This document shows positions 22,689 through 34,262 of a stretch of DNA of 64,000 bases, piece after piece. The notes under the pieces are model-generated. The model did not search any database. It was not told the DNA's origin and worked only from the letters and a program-made list of their open reading frames with translations. A program made the position numbers and the translations under genes. This DNA comes from Solen grandis (lineage: Eukaryota > Mollusca > Bivalvia > Adapedonta > Solenidae), in NCBI GenBank assembly GCA_021229015.1, contig CM037792.1, forward strand, positions 37,908,544 through 37,972,543, written 5' to 3'. Within the stretch, counting starts at the first letter, position 1. Each line of letters starts with the position of its first letter.

Positions 22689-23275
22689 ATGCCAGTTGAA
22701 AATCCAATGGTATGTACAGTTGTGGAAATGGAATATACCATGGGACCTGACGATGCAGTATTACAATATCACATTATCCTACACTGGGCAAATTATGGTC
22801 GTTTACCTACTGTCAATGAATTCCAAACGCTTTGGTATGTCATTCAGCGGGGAATCCAAGCCACTGTACTGCTTGATTACCAGTACATAACAAATAACCC
22901 TTTCAGTGCTGTGCAAGGCACTTGCGATAGCCTTTACGACATGTGCAGACAAAGATCAGATCCATGCAGTCTGATCATTGTCTGCACTGTTCCCTTTCAG
23001 TCAATAAATTTTCAGCAAGCACCCAATTACATTTATGAACAACTAATGTCATACAGTCAAAAATGAAGAAAGTACCAGAAATTTAGCATGGTAGGGTTTA
23101 ACACTCTAAAATCACCAGAACCATCGAGAGATCAGTAATAAAGAACTTGAAGTGCAAGCAGAAACCAAATTGGCTTGCTCTGGAAAAACTTGCGATTATC
23201 CAAACATCATTCCCTCCAGATTATGTCACAGAGAAACAAAAACAGAGGAGAATACTCTCGGGATTATGATCATTA
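22689..23275 (+). pseudogene. Relic of a receptor tyrosine-phosphatase-like region
   Basis: An open frame at 22689-23066 gives 125 residues whose spacing resembles the C-terminal half of a phosphatase domain: an aromatic/W-x-x-Y-G-x-x-P region (HWANYGRLPTVNEF), then a beta-strand (TVLLDY) where the HC-x5-R loop would follow, then the closing helices with MCRQRSD and QAPNYIYEQLMSY. The catalytic Cys and Arg are absent, as in inactive second domains. After the stop, another frame at 23102-23275 reads NWLALEKLAIIQTSFPPDY, which looks like the linker between tandem phosphatase domains. The stop and frame change argue for a decayed copy or unrecognised introns. It lies inside the Vac8-like intron. 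The assignment is from pattern memory and may be wrong. Confidence 0.35.
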
Positions 23276-23296
23276 TGATGTAAACTTACTCTGGAA

Positions 23297-23580
23297 TAAC
23301 CCTTTCCCTCATATAGACTCATTTTAACCCTTTCCCTCATATAGACTCATTTTAACCCTTTCCCTCATAATTAGACTCATTTTGACGCACTCAATAGGTA
23401 TCACATAAAGCCTGATCTGCAGAAAGCCAAACTCAAACCTTACCAAATTTAATTTTGAAATCCTCATTACCAGACCACTGAGGAGCAGCGAACAGCATAA
23501 AACCTGACCCGCAGGCTGATCAGGTTTTATGGTGTTCGCATAGGTCTTTTCATGGTATCCTCTATGAGGGAAAGGGTTAA
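23297..23580. mobile_element. CCCTTTCCC MITE, copy 3, with triplicated left end
   Basis: The left terminus (taaccctttccctcatatag followed by actcatttt) occurs three times in a row at 23297, ~23332 and ~23355 before the usual interior. The right end is tatgagggaaagggttaa. The internal palindrome is partly deleted (cctgacccgcaggctgat). Confidence 0.85.
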
Positions 23581-24507
23581 CAAATACAGTGGGTTTTCCC
23601 AGTTCCATGTAGGTACAAACACAGTTTTACCATTAGAAATGAATAATTAAAGGTCGACAAAAGTAATTATAGAATTACTGTTGTGCAGCATGCTTTTCAG
23701 CAACCTTGTTTGTTACAGTAACGTGCATGGACAAACCCATTCAACTTGAGTTGCTTTTGATAGCTTGGCTCTTCTCTGGTCTGACTAATCAACCATCATG
23801 AAATATTGTGGTGATTTCCGGCTGAACTAAAATAATCGTCCGCAGGTGACTGTGTCAGAGATTATAGAATATCAAAATAAATGAAACATCTTGAGGTTGA
23901 TGGTTGAGATCACTAATGGAACCATTACTGGAACTTAAATTAATAAAGCTTGTATTAATATGGTAGAAAATGTGAATTGTAGCAGATTATGTGGTTTTTT
24001 TTTTGTGTGTTTTTTTTAATTTTACGTAAACAAGGTTGGACTTCATATTTTTTTTATAGCTTTGCATGGCACAGTTTGAAATGATGTGCAATTAATTATG
24101 GTAAAACCGCAGAATTTCCCGGAAATTACTTGTAAAAACAGTCTGAAAGACTAATCATTCAAACAAGTTATTTCTAGGAAAATATTGAAGAACATTGACT
24201 GTTATTGCAATTTAATGCAATTAAAATGGTAGAATTGAAACAAAGAAACAGAATAATGAAAGAATTATATGCATCCCTTTGTTTTGGATGAAAAAGTAGG
24301 TCATCCAATGTACTAATAATGTAATTGCAATGTTTCCAAATTTGGTTTTTTGGAAATGTTTGTACATAAAAGCAATGTTTTACAGGTATAATATGTCGCA
24401 AACTTGCGCAATTTTGTTGGAAAGTATAGTCTGTAGCTCATAATCTGTAACTAAAAGAAATTAATGTTTTATTAATGCTATAAGGCTTTTGTCATGTAGT
24501 TACCGCT
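23581..24507. other. No recognised feature
   Basis: AT-rich, with T-runs near 23995 and 24010. No supported open frame. Confidence 0.35.
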
Positions 24508-25203
24508 TTTTAGCTCACCTGAGCACAACGTGCTCAAGGGTGAGCTTTTGTGATGGCCCTTTGTCCGGCGTCTGTTGTGCGTCGTTAACACTCTAGAGGC
24601 CATATTTTTAGGCGAATCTTCATGAAACTTGGTTAGAATGTTTGTTTTCATAAAATCTTGGACAAGTTCGAAATTGGGTCATGAGGGGTCAAAAAGTAGG
24701 TCACAAGGTCAAGTCTTATAAAAACCTTATTAACACTCTAGTAGCCACATTTTTAGCCCAATCCTCATGAAACTTGGTCAGAATGTTTCTCTCCATAAAA
24801 TCTTGGACAAGTTCAAAATTGGGTCATGTGGGGTCAAAAAGTAGGTCACGAGGTCAAGTCTTATAAAAACCTTGTTAACACTCTAGAGGCCACCTTTTTG
24901 GCCCAATCTTTATGAAACTTGGTCAGAATGTTTGTTTCCATAAAATCTTGGACAAGTTCGAATTTGGGCCATGTGGGGTCAAAAAGTAGGTCATGAGGTC
25001 AAATCTTAGAAAAACATTGTTTACACTCCATAGGCCACATTTTTGGCCATATCTTCATGAAACTTGGTCAGAATGTCTGTTTCCATAAAATCTTGGACAA
25101 GTTCAAAAGTGGGTAGTGGGTCAAAAAAGGTCAATATGAAAAATCCAACATATGTTGCTATTTAAATCGGTGAGCGATTCAGGGCCATCATGGCCCTCTT
25201 GTT
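24508..25203 (+). mobile_element. Hairpin-headed tandem element, family A (compact copy)
   Basis: Head tttagctcacctgagcacaacgtgctcaagggtgagct, then ttgtccggcgtctgttg. Body: tandem units at an exact 145-bp step (acactc at 24588, 24733, 24878, 25023; words gccacatttttggcc, catgaaacttggtcagaatg, ataaaatcttggacaagttc). Tail cggtgagcgattcagggcca, with the hairpin agggccatcatggccct, then cttgtt. The unit differs from that in 16381-17790, so the same ends flank different cores. Confidence 0.85.
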
Positions 25204-25359
25204 CTGTTTTTTCATCCATTCTTCATGCCTCTTGTATGGGCATGTTTGATTTTAATGAAGATGAAATAGGTAGGGGTAGGTGAAGTTTATAGGACACAAT
25301 TTTGTTTTTATTGACTGACCTTTAATAAGTTTAACAAAATACAGTTTTGCACAATGTTC

Positions 25360-25562
25360 TCTCTTGCTTGGTGCTCAGCATATAAGGGTAGTTGCAGGGC
25401 TGGTTGGCCTGGTGTTAGGATAATGTGACTGGGTGTGGTATCATGCCATATGTCTATGGTGTGATACTGCAGTGTGGCAGCACTATATCTGTCTCAAGTA
25501 GACATTGTCTCCAAATGACTGAAATACTGTCGGTGGGACATTAAACCCAACAAACAAACAAA
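25360..25562 (+). mobile_element. SINE family A, 5'-truncated
   Basis: Contains cttgcttggtgctcagcata, ggataatgtgactgggtgtg, gtagacattgtctccaaatg, then tgaaatactgtcggtgggac and a (caaa)n tail. The tRNA head is missing. Confidence 0.75.
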
Positions 25563-26330
25563 GAAACAGTTACAACTTTGTGATGTTGCACTAATTCTAT
25601 TGTGAACAATATTGCACCTTGAAGCTATAATGATAAAAGTTTGTTTGTACCCCCGGATTAGAAAATTTGGAAAAACCCCTATTTGCCGAGTTCGGGATAA
25701 CATCAATTGTCTCCTTACAAGTTCTACTTATCGAAACAGTCAGCTGTTTAGCATTTATTATTCTTTATCTTAATTCTTTGTATTATGGTACGACATTGCC
25801 AGAATCCAATTACTTTGTACATAATATTATGTAAATTACTAATTCACTGTTTAAATGACAAAAGCAACTTAATTTTCTGGTATAATTGGCCAATTCATAT
25901 TCTTGACTGCTTGAAAAAAAGGACCAAGGGTATTCAAAAACTGTTGAAGATGACAAGGATTCTGTATAGAAGTTTGTCTGAAAAGCAAATATGAAAATTT
26001 ATGAACCACCATGAAATGGCAATGGGTATTATGTAATTAAAGTGTTACACCTGGATGCAACACAAGCAAAAGTGTTCAGGATGTGTACTTTGTTGTGCAT
26101 CAGGTTGTGTTTTGCACCAATGATCACTATGACAGAAGTCATTGTGATATGGTGTGGGAACTCCATTTGGCCTTCTTTATATTTCCCAATCAATCAGAAT
26201 CCAGCCCAGTGGTTCCGAGGCTTAAGTTCGATCAAACGTACTCAGATCTACTGTTTCCAAAAGTAAAATAACAAATATTTGTAAACACAGGAAAGATTTA
26301 TATTGTTGGTAATGTATATAATCACTTAGT
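25563..26330. other. No recognised feature
   Basis: AT-rich; short overlapping open frames at 25785-26271 show no motif or splice context. Confidence 0.35.
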
Positions 26331-26561
26331 TTAACCCTAGACTCATGTTGACGCACTCAATAGGTACCACATAAAGCCTGATCTGCAGAAAACCACAGTT
26401 AAACCTTACCAAATTTAATTACAAAATCCTCATTTCCAGACCACTGAGGAGCAGCAAACAGCATAAAACTTGATCAGCCTGCAAATTACTCGCAGGCTGA
26501 TCTGGTTTTATGCTGGTTGCATAGGTCTTTTCATGGTTTCCTCTATGAGGGAAAGGGTTAA
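26331..26561. mobile_element. CCCTTTCCC MITE, copy 4, left end shortened
   Basis: Left end TTAAccctagactcatgttg lacks about nine bases of the terminal repeat; the right end tatgagggaaagggttaa is complete. The internal palindrome is intact (cagcataaaacttgatcagc / gctgatctggttttatgctg). Confidence 0.85.
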
Positions 26562-26737
26562 CTTTGGGTGCCACACACATGCCCCGGTATGGTATGTGAT
26601 GGACAATCCCATTTTTCACCTCAATGGTTGGTAATGGCAAAGTGTGTCTGGATACACAGAATTGTTAGATGTCAGGCTGTTCACTAGTAAATCTAATTTA
26701 TTTTCCAGTGTCTAGTGCTTTTATAGTCCTTTCTTTT

Positions 26738-28205
26738 TTAGCTCGACTATTCGAAGAATATGAGAGCTATTGTAGTTGCCCTGGTGTTGCGTTGGCGTTG
26801 CAGCTTTTGGTTAAAGTTTTGCATGCAAGTTACTATCAGCCTTATATCTCAATAACTATTTATTGTATTGACTTGAAACTTTATAAATATGTTCAGGGGC
26901 ATCAGACAACCAAGTCAGATAACTCATGACTGAATTTAATATGAATTATGGCCCCTTTTTAACTTAGAAATGTTGGTTAAAGTTTTGCATGCAATAGAAA
27001 ATTTGGTTAAAGTTTTGCGTGCAAGCTACTATCCAGTTTGAATCTCAATAACCATTCATGGTATTGACTTGAAAGTTTATGAATATGTTAAGGGGCATCA
27101 GACAACCAAGGTAGATAACTTTTGATGGGATATGTTACAAATTATTGCCCCTTTTTAACTTAAAAATTTTGGTTAAAGTTTTGCATGCAAGATACTCTCA
27201 TGCTTATATCTCAGTATCCAGGCATGCGATTGATTTTAAACATCTTTAATATGTTTAGGGGTATCATACTTTCATGGTAGATTACTCTTGATAGAATATG
27301 TTACAAATTATGGCCCCTTTTTAACTTAGAAATTTCGGTTAAAGTTTTGCATGCAAGGTACTTTCATGCTAATATCTCAGTATTCAGGCATGCAATTGAT
27401 TTGAAACATCTTTAATATGTTTAGAGGTATCATACTTTCATGGTAGATAACTTTTGATGGAATATATTACAAGTTATGGTCCCTTTTTTAATTTAGAAAT
27501 TTTGGTTAAAGTTTTGCATGCAAGGTACTTTCATGCTTATATCTCTGAGTCCAGGCATGCAATTCATTTGAAACATCTTTAATATTTAGGGGTATCATAC
27601 TTCAGGTAGATAACTTTTGTGGAATATATTACAAGTTATGGCCCCTTTTTTAATTCAGATTTTGGTTAAAGTTTTGCATGCAAGGTACTTTCATGCGTAT
27701 ATCTCTGAGTCCAGGCATGGGATTGATTTGAAACATCTTTAATGTGTTTAGGTGTATCATACTATATATATTTAAAATTATGGCCCCTTTTAACTTAGAA
27801 TTTTGGTTAAATTTTTGCATTCAAGCTACTATCCGGCTTATATCTCAGAAATTTCCTGTGGAGTTGACTAGAAAGTTAAGGAGTATCTTCAGGGGTATCA
27901 GAAAACCAAGGAGGATAACTTTTGGGCTGAATTTTATGCAAATTATGGCCCTTTTCTTGCTTTGATTTTTGGTTAAAGTTTTGCATGCACAGTGTTATTA
28001 TGCTTATGTCTCAGTAACTAGGCATGGGATTGATTTTAAGCTTCATAAAAATATTAAAGGGTATCAGACTATCAAGGTATATCATTTTTGACTATTATTA
28101 TGTACAGGGTATGATTGTGAAGGGCAAGAATTGAAATAGATTTCATTTGATTTACCAACAAGCATTTTGAATAGTTGAGCGTGCTGTCCTCTGACAGCTC
28201 TTGTT
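26738..28205 (+). mobile_element. Hairpin-headed tandem element, family B
   Basis: Head tttttagctcgactattcga with a small stem (attcgaagaat), then gccctggtgttgcgttggcg. Body: about eight tandem units of ~160-170 bp (tttggttaaagttttgcatg, tatctcagta, tatggcccctttttaactta). Tail ttgaatagttgagcg, complementary to the head's cgactattcgaa, then the hairpin gctgtcctctgacagc and tcttgtttt. One unit near 26975-27020 has a short internal duplication. Confidence 0.8.
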
Positions 28206-29450
28206 TTCTTTTTTCCCCCTCAGCTTTTACATTGATCAATGAAATATTGATACTTACTTTTAATGCCTATTCATAATTATATTTGTTGATTTTAAGACAG
28301 AGGAAAGAGAAATTTAATTATTTAGGTCTGGTACATGCTTTCTGAATTCTTGAACAGTTCAGTGAGTTCCAAAGCATAATATGAGAACTGACTACAGCAG
28401 AGTACTGCACTTCATTTGAAAGACTGTTTAAACGCAACACTATGGGCTGCTCAGCCATCTTACATTAACAATTAATAAACCACCATCTCTGCCAAACCCA
28501 GGAAAATATGTCACCAAAAAATCTCCATTCTGTGCTTTTTATGTTCATTACAAGGAAAATAATTGGTTTTACCAATTTAACGTGCATTCTGTCAGCTTCA
28601 TGTTTTTGTGACTTAACTAGAACTGATGGCTTCAAAGCCTCTTCCGCTTCTCTTGCAGATCCAACATTAGTGTGTTACAGGGCAGGTCTTAAATATTGAT
28701 TATCTAGCCATTTATTGCTCGTCACAACAGATCATTTATGGTACTTGTAGTAATGCTTCTTAATGGGAGGGTACATAGGGAGAGGTGACGCTGGCTGGGG
28801 TTACATTTATTTTATGTTTTAGCTGTTTCGACTTGGAGGGTATGTTTTTATATGAAACATTGATGCACACATTGAAGAACACTCAGTTAACCGATTCAAT
28901 TTAGAAACTTACCATCCAGGCAAACTGTACATTTCTTGTAAAACCCCCCCCCCCCTTGGGTCAAAACATTATTTCCAGATCCATTAATGTAACAGAGGGG
29001 ACATAACTGCAGATTCCAAATATGAATATTAAGTCAGGACTACAAAGTTTTTAACGTACTAAGTTTTGATTTGGAATATTTGATTTGTAGCCCTTTTGGG
29101 AATACAGATCTGTGTCAGCCTAAAATCATGAGAATGGGTTGATAATCTTGAAATTACTTTTCAGGATTAAAATAATTTATTTTCTGTTGAAGTTTGACTT
29201 TTTATTTTTGGTTTTAAAAAAAGATCTAAATCAAACCCATCATGTAAAAAGCTCTACAGTGTTTTTTTATATATTATATATATCCAGGTTATATACATCA
29301 AAATTCCCTGAAATGAAACATTTCAACATTCATTCCCATCATACAAAATAACATTTATGAATGATGAAACATTTACGATGCTTTTGCATCCTTTTGATGT
29401 AGCTGGGCAGTCCCCAAGTTCCTGTATATATACTGTTAATGTAGTTTTAA
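28206..29450. other. No recognised feature; C homopolymer
   Basis: Includes a 13-base C run at ~28944-28956 and a (TA)n-rich stretch near 29270. No supported gene. Confidence 0.35.
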
Positions 29451-29454
29451 CTTT

Positions 29455-29560
29455 GGATGGTTAAGAAGTTCTTTTAACTTATGCTAATCCCTCTCTGTGG
29501 TTCCTGGGTTGGACCAGTACTTTGCCAATGGTAAGGTCATGATAAATCCTTACCTCTAAC
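29455..29560 (-). mobile_element. SINE family C fragment
   Basis: Shares acttatgctaatccctct and gttcctgggttggac with 4370-4545. The tRNA-like head is absent. Confidence 0.4.
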
Positions 29561-30189
29561 ACTAAGTCTCAAACACGCTGAGGTTTGAAAATGTGTAGAA
29601 ATAATGATTTTATTTGTAGTTACTGTGCATTAAATACTGTTTTATGATTTTCCATCACCATCTGTGCTCAAGTAATAAAAATAATGACAGGGTGACAGTT
29701 GGTAAATGACTTAGTACTTCATAAGGATAATCATATTTGTTTAAAACTGATGTGTAGTGCTCTACATAGGTACCCTTGGTACTTTATTGATCAAAAAGTT
29801 CATCTACAGTAACCATTGAACTTCTTGTTTAGTTGAGAATTTCTGAAGAATTTCATCACAATGATGATACTTGTAATACATACATGCATATTTCATCCTA
29901 AATTTCTTTATTGGACTTGCCTTTTCTCCATTTTGGATTAAACCATTAGTTGTTTGTGGGAGTGCTTACTTAACACATACTGACTGAATAGCTAACAGTG
30001 CAGACCATGATCAGGCAGCACATATGTGGTCTGCACTGGACACGAAGGTCGTGGCAAATGCCCACAGGATTGTAAGGGTTTAACTCACTGACCCTTCGGA
30101 TGTTGTTTGAACAAAGCAGCTGTTTGATCACTATTCTATTCTTTGCGTGATTGGTTTCATACATAAGCCTGTCACAGAAAATTTATTGT
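29561..30189. other. No recognised feature
   Basis: No supported gene. Bases 29985-30055 hold a short imperfect palindrome around gtgcagacca/tggtctgcac. Confidence 0.3.
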
Positions 30190-30371
30190 GCCTCTGATGT
30201 CTTCTTAGATGATATTGGACTTCGATTTACCAGCAGTGTGTCTTCAGAACATAAACTGACATAAAAGATCTCTGTATGCTCTATTAACCAGTTACAGGGC
30301 TTCCTTTTAGATGTTCCTATGTTTTCCTCTGATGTCTTCTTAGATGATATTGGACTTCGATTTACCATCAG
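30190..30371 (+). repeat. 46-bp direct repeat pair
   Basis: cctctgatgtcttcttagat (continuing to gatttacca) occurs at 30190 and again at 30326, 136 bases apart, nearly identical. Confidence 0.8.
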
Positions 30372-30464
30372 ACCTTTTATTTGGTTAGATAAAAGTGTCC
30401 CTAATCCGTAGGATGTTTTGGAAAAAAATGGATGAGATACAATTAAATTGATAGTTTTATTTTT

Positions 30465-31217
30465 GTGACACTTGCATCTTAAAAAATCAATGTTTATTAT
30501 TGTGCTGACACTTGCATCTTTAAAACAAAATACAATTGTAGTTATTATTTGCTGACCTGCACTAACAATATCATTGATAGTTTATAATTTGTTGTTGACA
30601 CTTGCATCTTTAAAACAAATACAATGTTATTTTTTTGTGACATTGCATCTTTAAAACAAATATACAATTGATAGTTTATAATTTTTGTTGCACTTGCATC
30701 TTTAAAACAATATACAATTGATAGTTTTTATTTGTTGTTGACACTTGATCTTTAAAACAAATATACAATTGATAGTTTATAATTTTTGTTGACCTTGCAT
30801 CTTTAAAACAAATATACAATTGATGTTATAATTTGTTGTTGACACTTGCATCTTTAAAACAAATATACAATTGATAGTTTATAATTTGTTGCTGACACTT
30901 GCATCTTTAAAACAAATATACAATTGATAGTTTTTAATTTGTTGCTGACACTTGCATCTTTAAAACAAATATACAATTGATAGTTTATATTTTTGTTGAC
31001 ACTTGCATCTTTAAAACAAATATACAATTGATTTATAATTTGTTGTTGCATTGCATTAAAATAATTGTGTTTATAATTTTTGTGACACTTGCATCTTTAA
31101 AACAAATATACAATTGATAGTTTTTAATTTGTTGCTGACACTTGCATCTTTAAAACAAATATACAATTGATAGTTTATAATTTGTTGCTGACACTTGCAT
31201 CTTTAAAACAAATATAC
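30465..31217. repeat. ~53-bp minisatellite with ragged units
   Basis: About fourteen copies of a unit with gacacttgcatctttaaaac and aatatacaattgatagttta. Several copies lack single bases at different positions (ttgatcttt, gaccttgcat, gtgacattgc) in a pattern more like uncorrected sequencing indels than inherited variants. Confidence 0.92.
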
Positions 31218-31750
31218 AGATTACTATGGACATGAATAGAATGAACAGTTGCCTAGGGTTACGTAAAAATTTGAAAATCATGTTGACCACACATATACTG
31301 GGGCAAGTTGCATACACAAGTAGTTTCAATAAATTTCGATGTACTTTTCACTGAATTTGTATGCAACTGGATGTTGCCAAAATAAGTTTCATGACAGAGA
31401 AAGGTAACTCTTCAAGGGTGCCTTCCGAAGTAACAATGGTAAACAAATATAGCCGACAATGTTTTGGATTTTCATATTCGGAATGGATATTACTTAAATT
31501 TCCTCATTAAATGTGGACATACAAAATGTGTTGTTTGTCGTTTCTGTTAGGATGTATAAAATTAGTGTTCATATGCCAGTTAAATGCATTGGTTATTTGT
31601 TATTTGCTAAATCTTGCAAAATGATATTTGTTTCAAATTGAAGATAAATATTATCTACGTTAGAAGCCATCTTGAAAACACTTTCTTCGCAATAAAATAG
31701 TAAAATCGTTACATAGAGCACAAAGAAAATGGGAATATGTGATGTTGCAA
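31218..31750. other. No recognised feature
   Basis: AT-rich single-copy-looking sequence, no supported open frame. Confidence 0.3.
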
Positions 31751-31754
31751 CACT

Positions 31755-32642
31755 TTGTCTGAGCAACTTGGCCCTGTTGTCATGTCATGTCAGTATCTTA
31801 CCACTGACGCAACAAAGTCGCTTGTTAACAGTCTTGTTACATTTCGATTGGACTACTGTAATTCTCTGTTATATGGATTACTAAAAAACACTCTCCAAAA
31901 GCTACAGACTGTCCAAAACACAGCGGCTACAAAAAACCCAGTTTCAGTCATATAACCCCAATCTTAAAGAGCTGCATTGGTTGCCTGTAGAAGCCAGAAT
32001 ACAGTTTAAGATATTAACTCTTACGTTCAAGGAACTACATGGTCAATCACCGGAGTATATTCAATTAATGTTAGAAATTTACAGACCCAGCCGTGTACTT
32101 AGATCCCAAGATGTTTCAGTGACACTAGTCCAACCTAGAACCAAAACAGCGAAATATGGGGACAATGCTTTACTCTAGTGCTCTGGAACTCGTTGCCAGT
32201 AGTAATACACAGTCCAGCAGTTTCGTCTCATTTAAGAAACTCTTAAAAACATACTTCTTTGTTCGATTCTATAGCGATCATTAAAATGGAAAATTACTCG
32301 ATTACTGTACTTTTAATAACTGTGGATTTTAAACATTTTAATGTTGGTTTTCTACACGTTTATTTAATGATATTTTCCCAGTTTGCTTCTTAAATTTTAT
32401 CAGGGAGCCTTTACTTTACTTTTATACTATTTGATATTATGACACTGTTGTTACTTATATTTTAAAACACTCTACACATGATATTCTTACCTTATTTTAG
32501 GTGTATTTAGTTTCAGTGGATGGTTTCATTGCATGTATTTTACATCTCCTATTTTCTTTTTTGTGTTTAAACAGATTGTAAAGCACTTTTGAACGTATAA
32601 CATATATGAAAAAGTGCTATATAAATGTGGTGTAATAATAAT
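31755..32642 (+). mobile_element. CR1/L2-like LINE, 3' fragment
   Basis: A 5'-truncated copy encoding the C-terminal region after the reverse transcriptase, in several broken frames (LVNSLVTFRLDYCNSLLYG; LHWLPVEARIQFKILTLTFK; PSRVLRSQD), each matching the equivalent part of the LINE at 34479-38169. It ends with the same 3' sequence, gtaaagcacttttgaacgta, then aaaagtgctatataaatgtg and (taa)n. Not functional. Confidence 0.88.
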
Positions 32643-33243
32643 GAACAGTTGCTCTAGGCCAGGGAAGGACAGTGGAAATGCATGCTGAACACTTAATATT
32701 TATAGAGCAGTTGCCTAGCTCTAGAGGGTATTTTGACAACTTTACAGTTGCCATGAACAGTTGCTCAGATGCTGGGTAAATATGACAATTCATGTTGATC
32801 AGGTATTTACAGTTGTCATGAAAAGATGCAAAATAAAGATTGCATTGGCTTATTGAGCACACATTAATAAGCTGCCATGCACATTTGTACAATACCAACT
32901 GTGTTTACTGGGTTATGGATTTCCTCAAGTTTCACAGGAACATCATATGAATCACGAAGTTCTTAGAACCATTAGGAATTGTGAGATAGTTATTGTGGTT
33001 AAGTTTTTTCCAATAAAAACAAAATAAAACAAAGGCTTTCTGGCGAGGCATGGCCTGGATGTTTTTTTCTAAGCCTCATGGTTGTAAATCTTTTAAAGAC
33101 CCAATGTAGGTCAATGTGACAGAGAGTAAAAATGTCCTGAGGAAAGACACTGCCAGAGGATTCTGTGTTAGCTGGTATATCTGAAGGTAACAATGCTTAG
33201 CAGATTTTTGTTCTATTTTGAAAATTTCTTCCCAGAAAGGCAT
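32643..33243. other. No recognised feature
   Basis: Three short repeats of gaacagttgc/gagcagttgcc around 32640-32770. No supported gene. Confidence 0.3.
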
Positions 33244-33950
33244 TTTTAGCTCACCATAGCACAACGTGCTCAAGGTGAGCTATTGTGGTCACACTGCATC
33301 TGTTGTCTGTCGTTTGCTTTAAACATTATCTCCTCTGAAACCACTGGGTAGAAATTAATGAAACTTCTCCACAGAAACCTTATGGTCAGAATTTAATTTC
33401 ATTTGGCACTGATGGGCACCTCCTGACTGTCTATCATAATTGCTAAAATAAAGCTGATTTCCTGAAAAATAAGACCCCTAAGTGGGTCAGCTAGTTTCAT
33501 TACATATTTTTTCTAGAAAAATTCAAAATTCTTAATAGCTGTCAACCATTATAGTTGCTAAAATAATGTTGATCCCATAAAAAATGAGGCCCATAGGAGT
33601 TTGGCTTGTTTCCTTGTATACTCAATACAAATGTTTTCCTATAATGAAGCCAGTGGCTAGAATTTTATTTCAATATATAGCACAAATGGTCGCCTTATGG
33701 CTGTCTAACATATAATTGCTAACATAGAGATGATCCCTTGAAAAATTAGGCTCCTAGTGGGATGAATAGTTTCCTGATATACTCTATCAATATAGACAAT
33801 TTCAAAATTATTCTTCTAAGAAACCATTGGTTAGAATTTAATTTCTTTTGGGACAAATGGTCACCACATGGTTGTTTACCATAATTGCTAGAACAAAGTT
33901 GATCCCATGAAAAATGATGCCCCTATGCAGACAGATTTCTATATACCAGT
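33244..33950 (+). mobile_element. Hairpin-headed tandem element, family A (truncated)
   Basis: Head tttttagctcaccatagcac, cgtgctcaaggtgagct (imperfect stem), then ctgttgtctgtcgtttgc. Body: four ~170-bp units (ataattgctaaaataaagct, gatccc..gaaaaatgaggccc). The usual tcaggtgag/agggcc tail is missing, so the right end is lost or decayed. Confidence 0.7.
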
Positions 33951-34039
33951 TCTCTGTATAGAAATTTGCAAATCCTTCTTCTTTGAATTTAATTTGGGTA
34001 AATTAGTAAAGAACTTGATGGTATTATTTCTTGAGTGCT

Positions 34040-34262
34040 TAATTTCCTCATGAATAATCTTGTACAAATTTATGACTTCATGAATATTAATTGACTGAAC
34101 TTTTAATGGTATATATTTATATATGTGATAGAATGGACTTTTCTTTGCTGACTCAGTAGAATTGGATCTACAATATTTGTATGAGCGAATGGAGGAGACC
34201 CTCTGCAAACGGTCAGACCAATCATGTATCTTGGTCTGCTCTGTTTTCAAAGGCATCAAAAC
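34040..34262 (+). repeat. Dispersed repeat D, copy 1
   Basis: Shares cctcatgaataat, tttatgacttcatgaatatt, gaatggacttttctttgct and acaatatttgtatgagcgaa with copies at 38349, 38858 and 41700. Family not assigned; no tRNA head or clear terminal inverted repeat. Confidence 0.55.
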
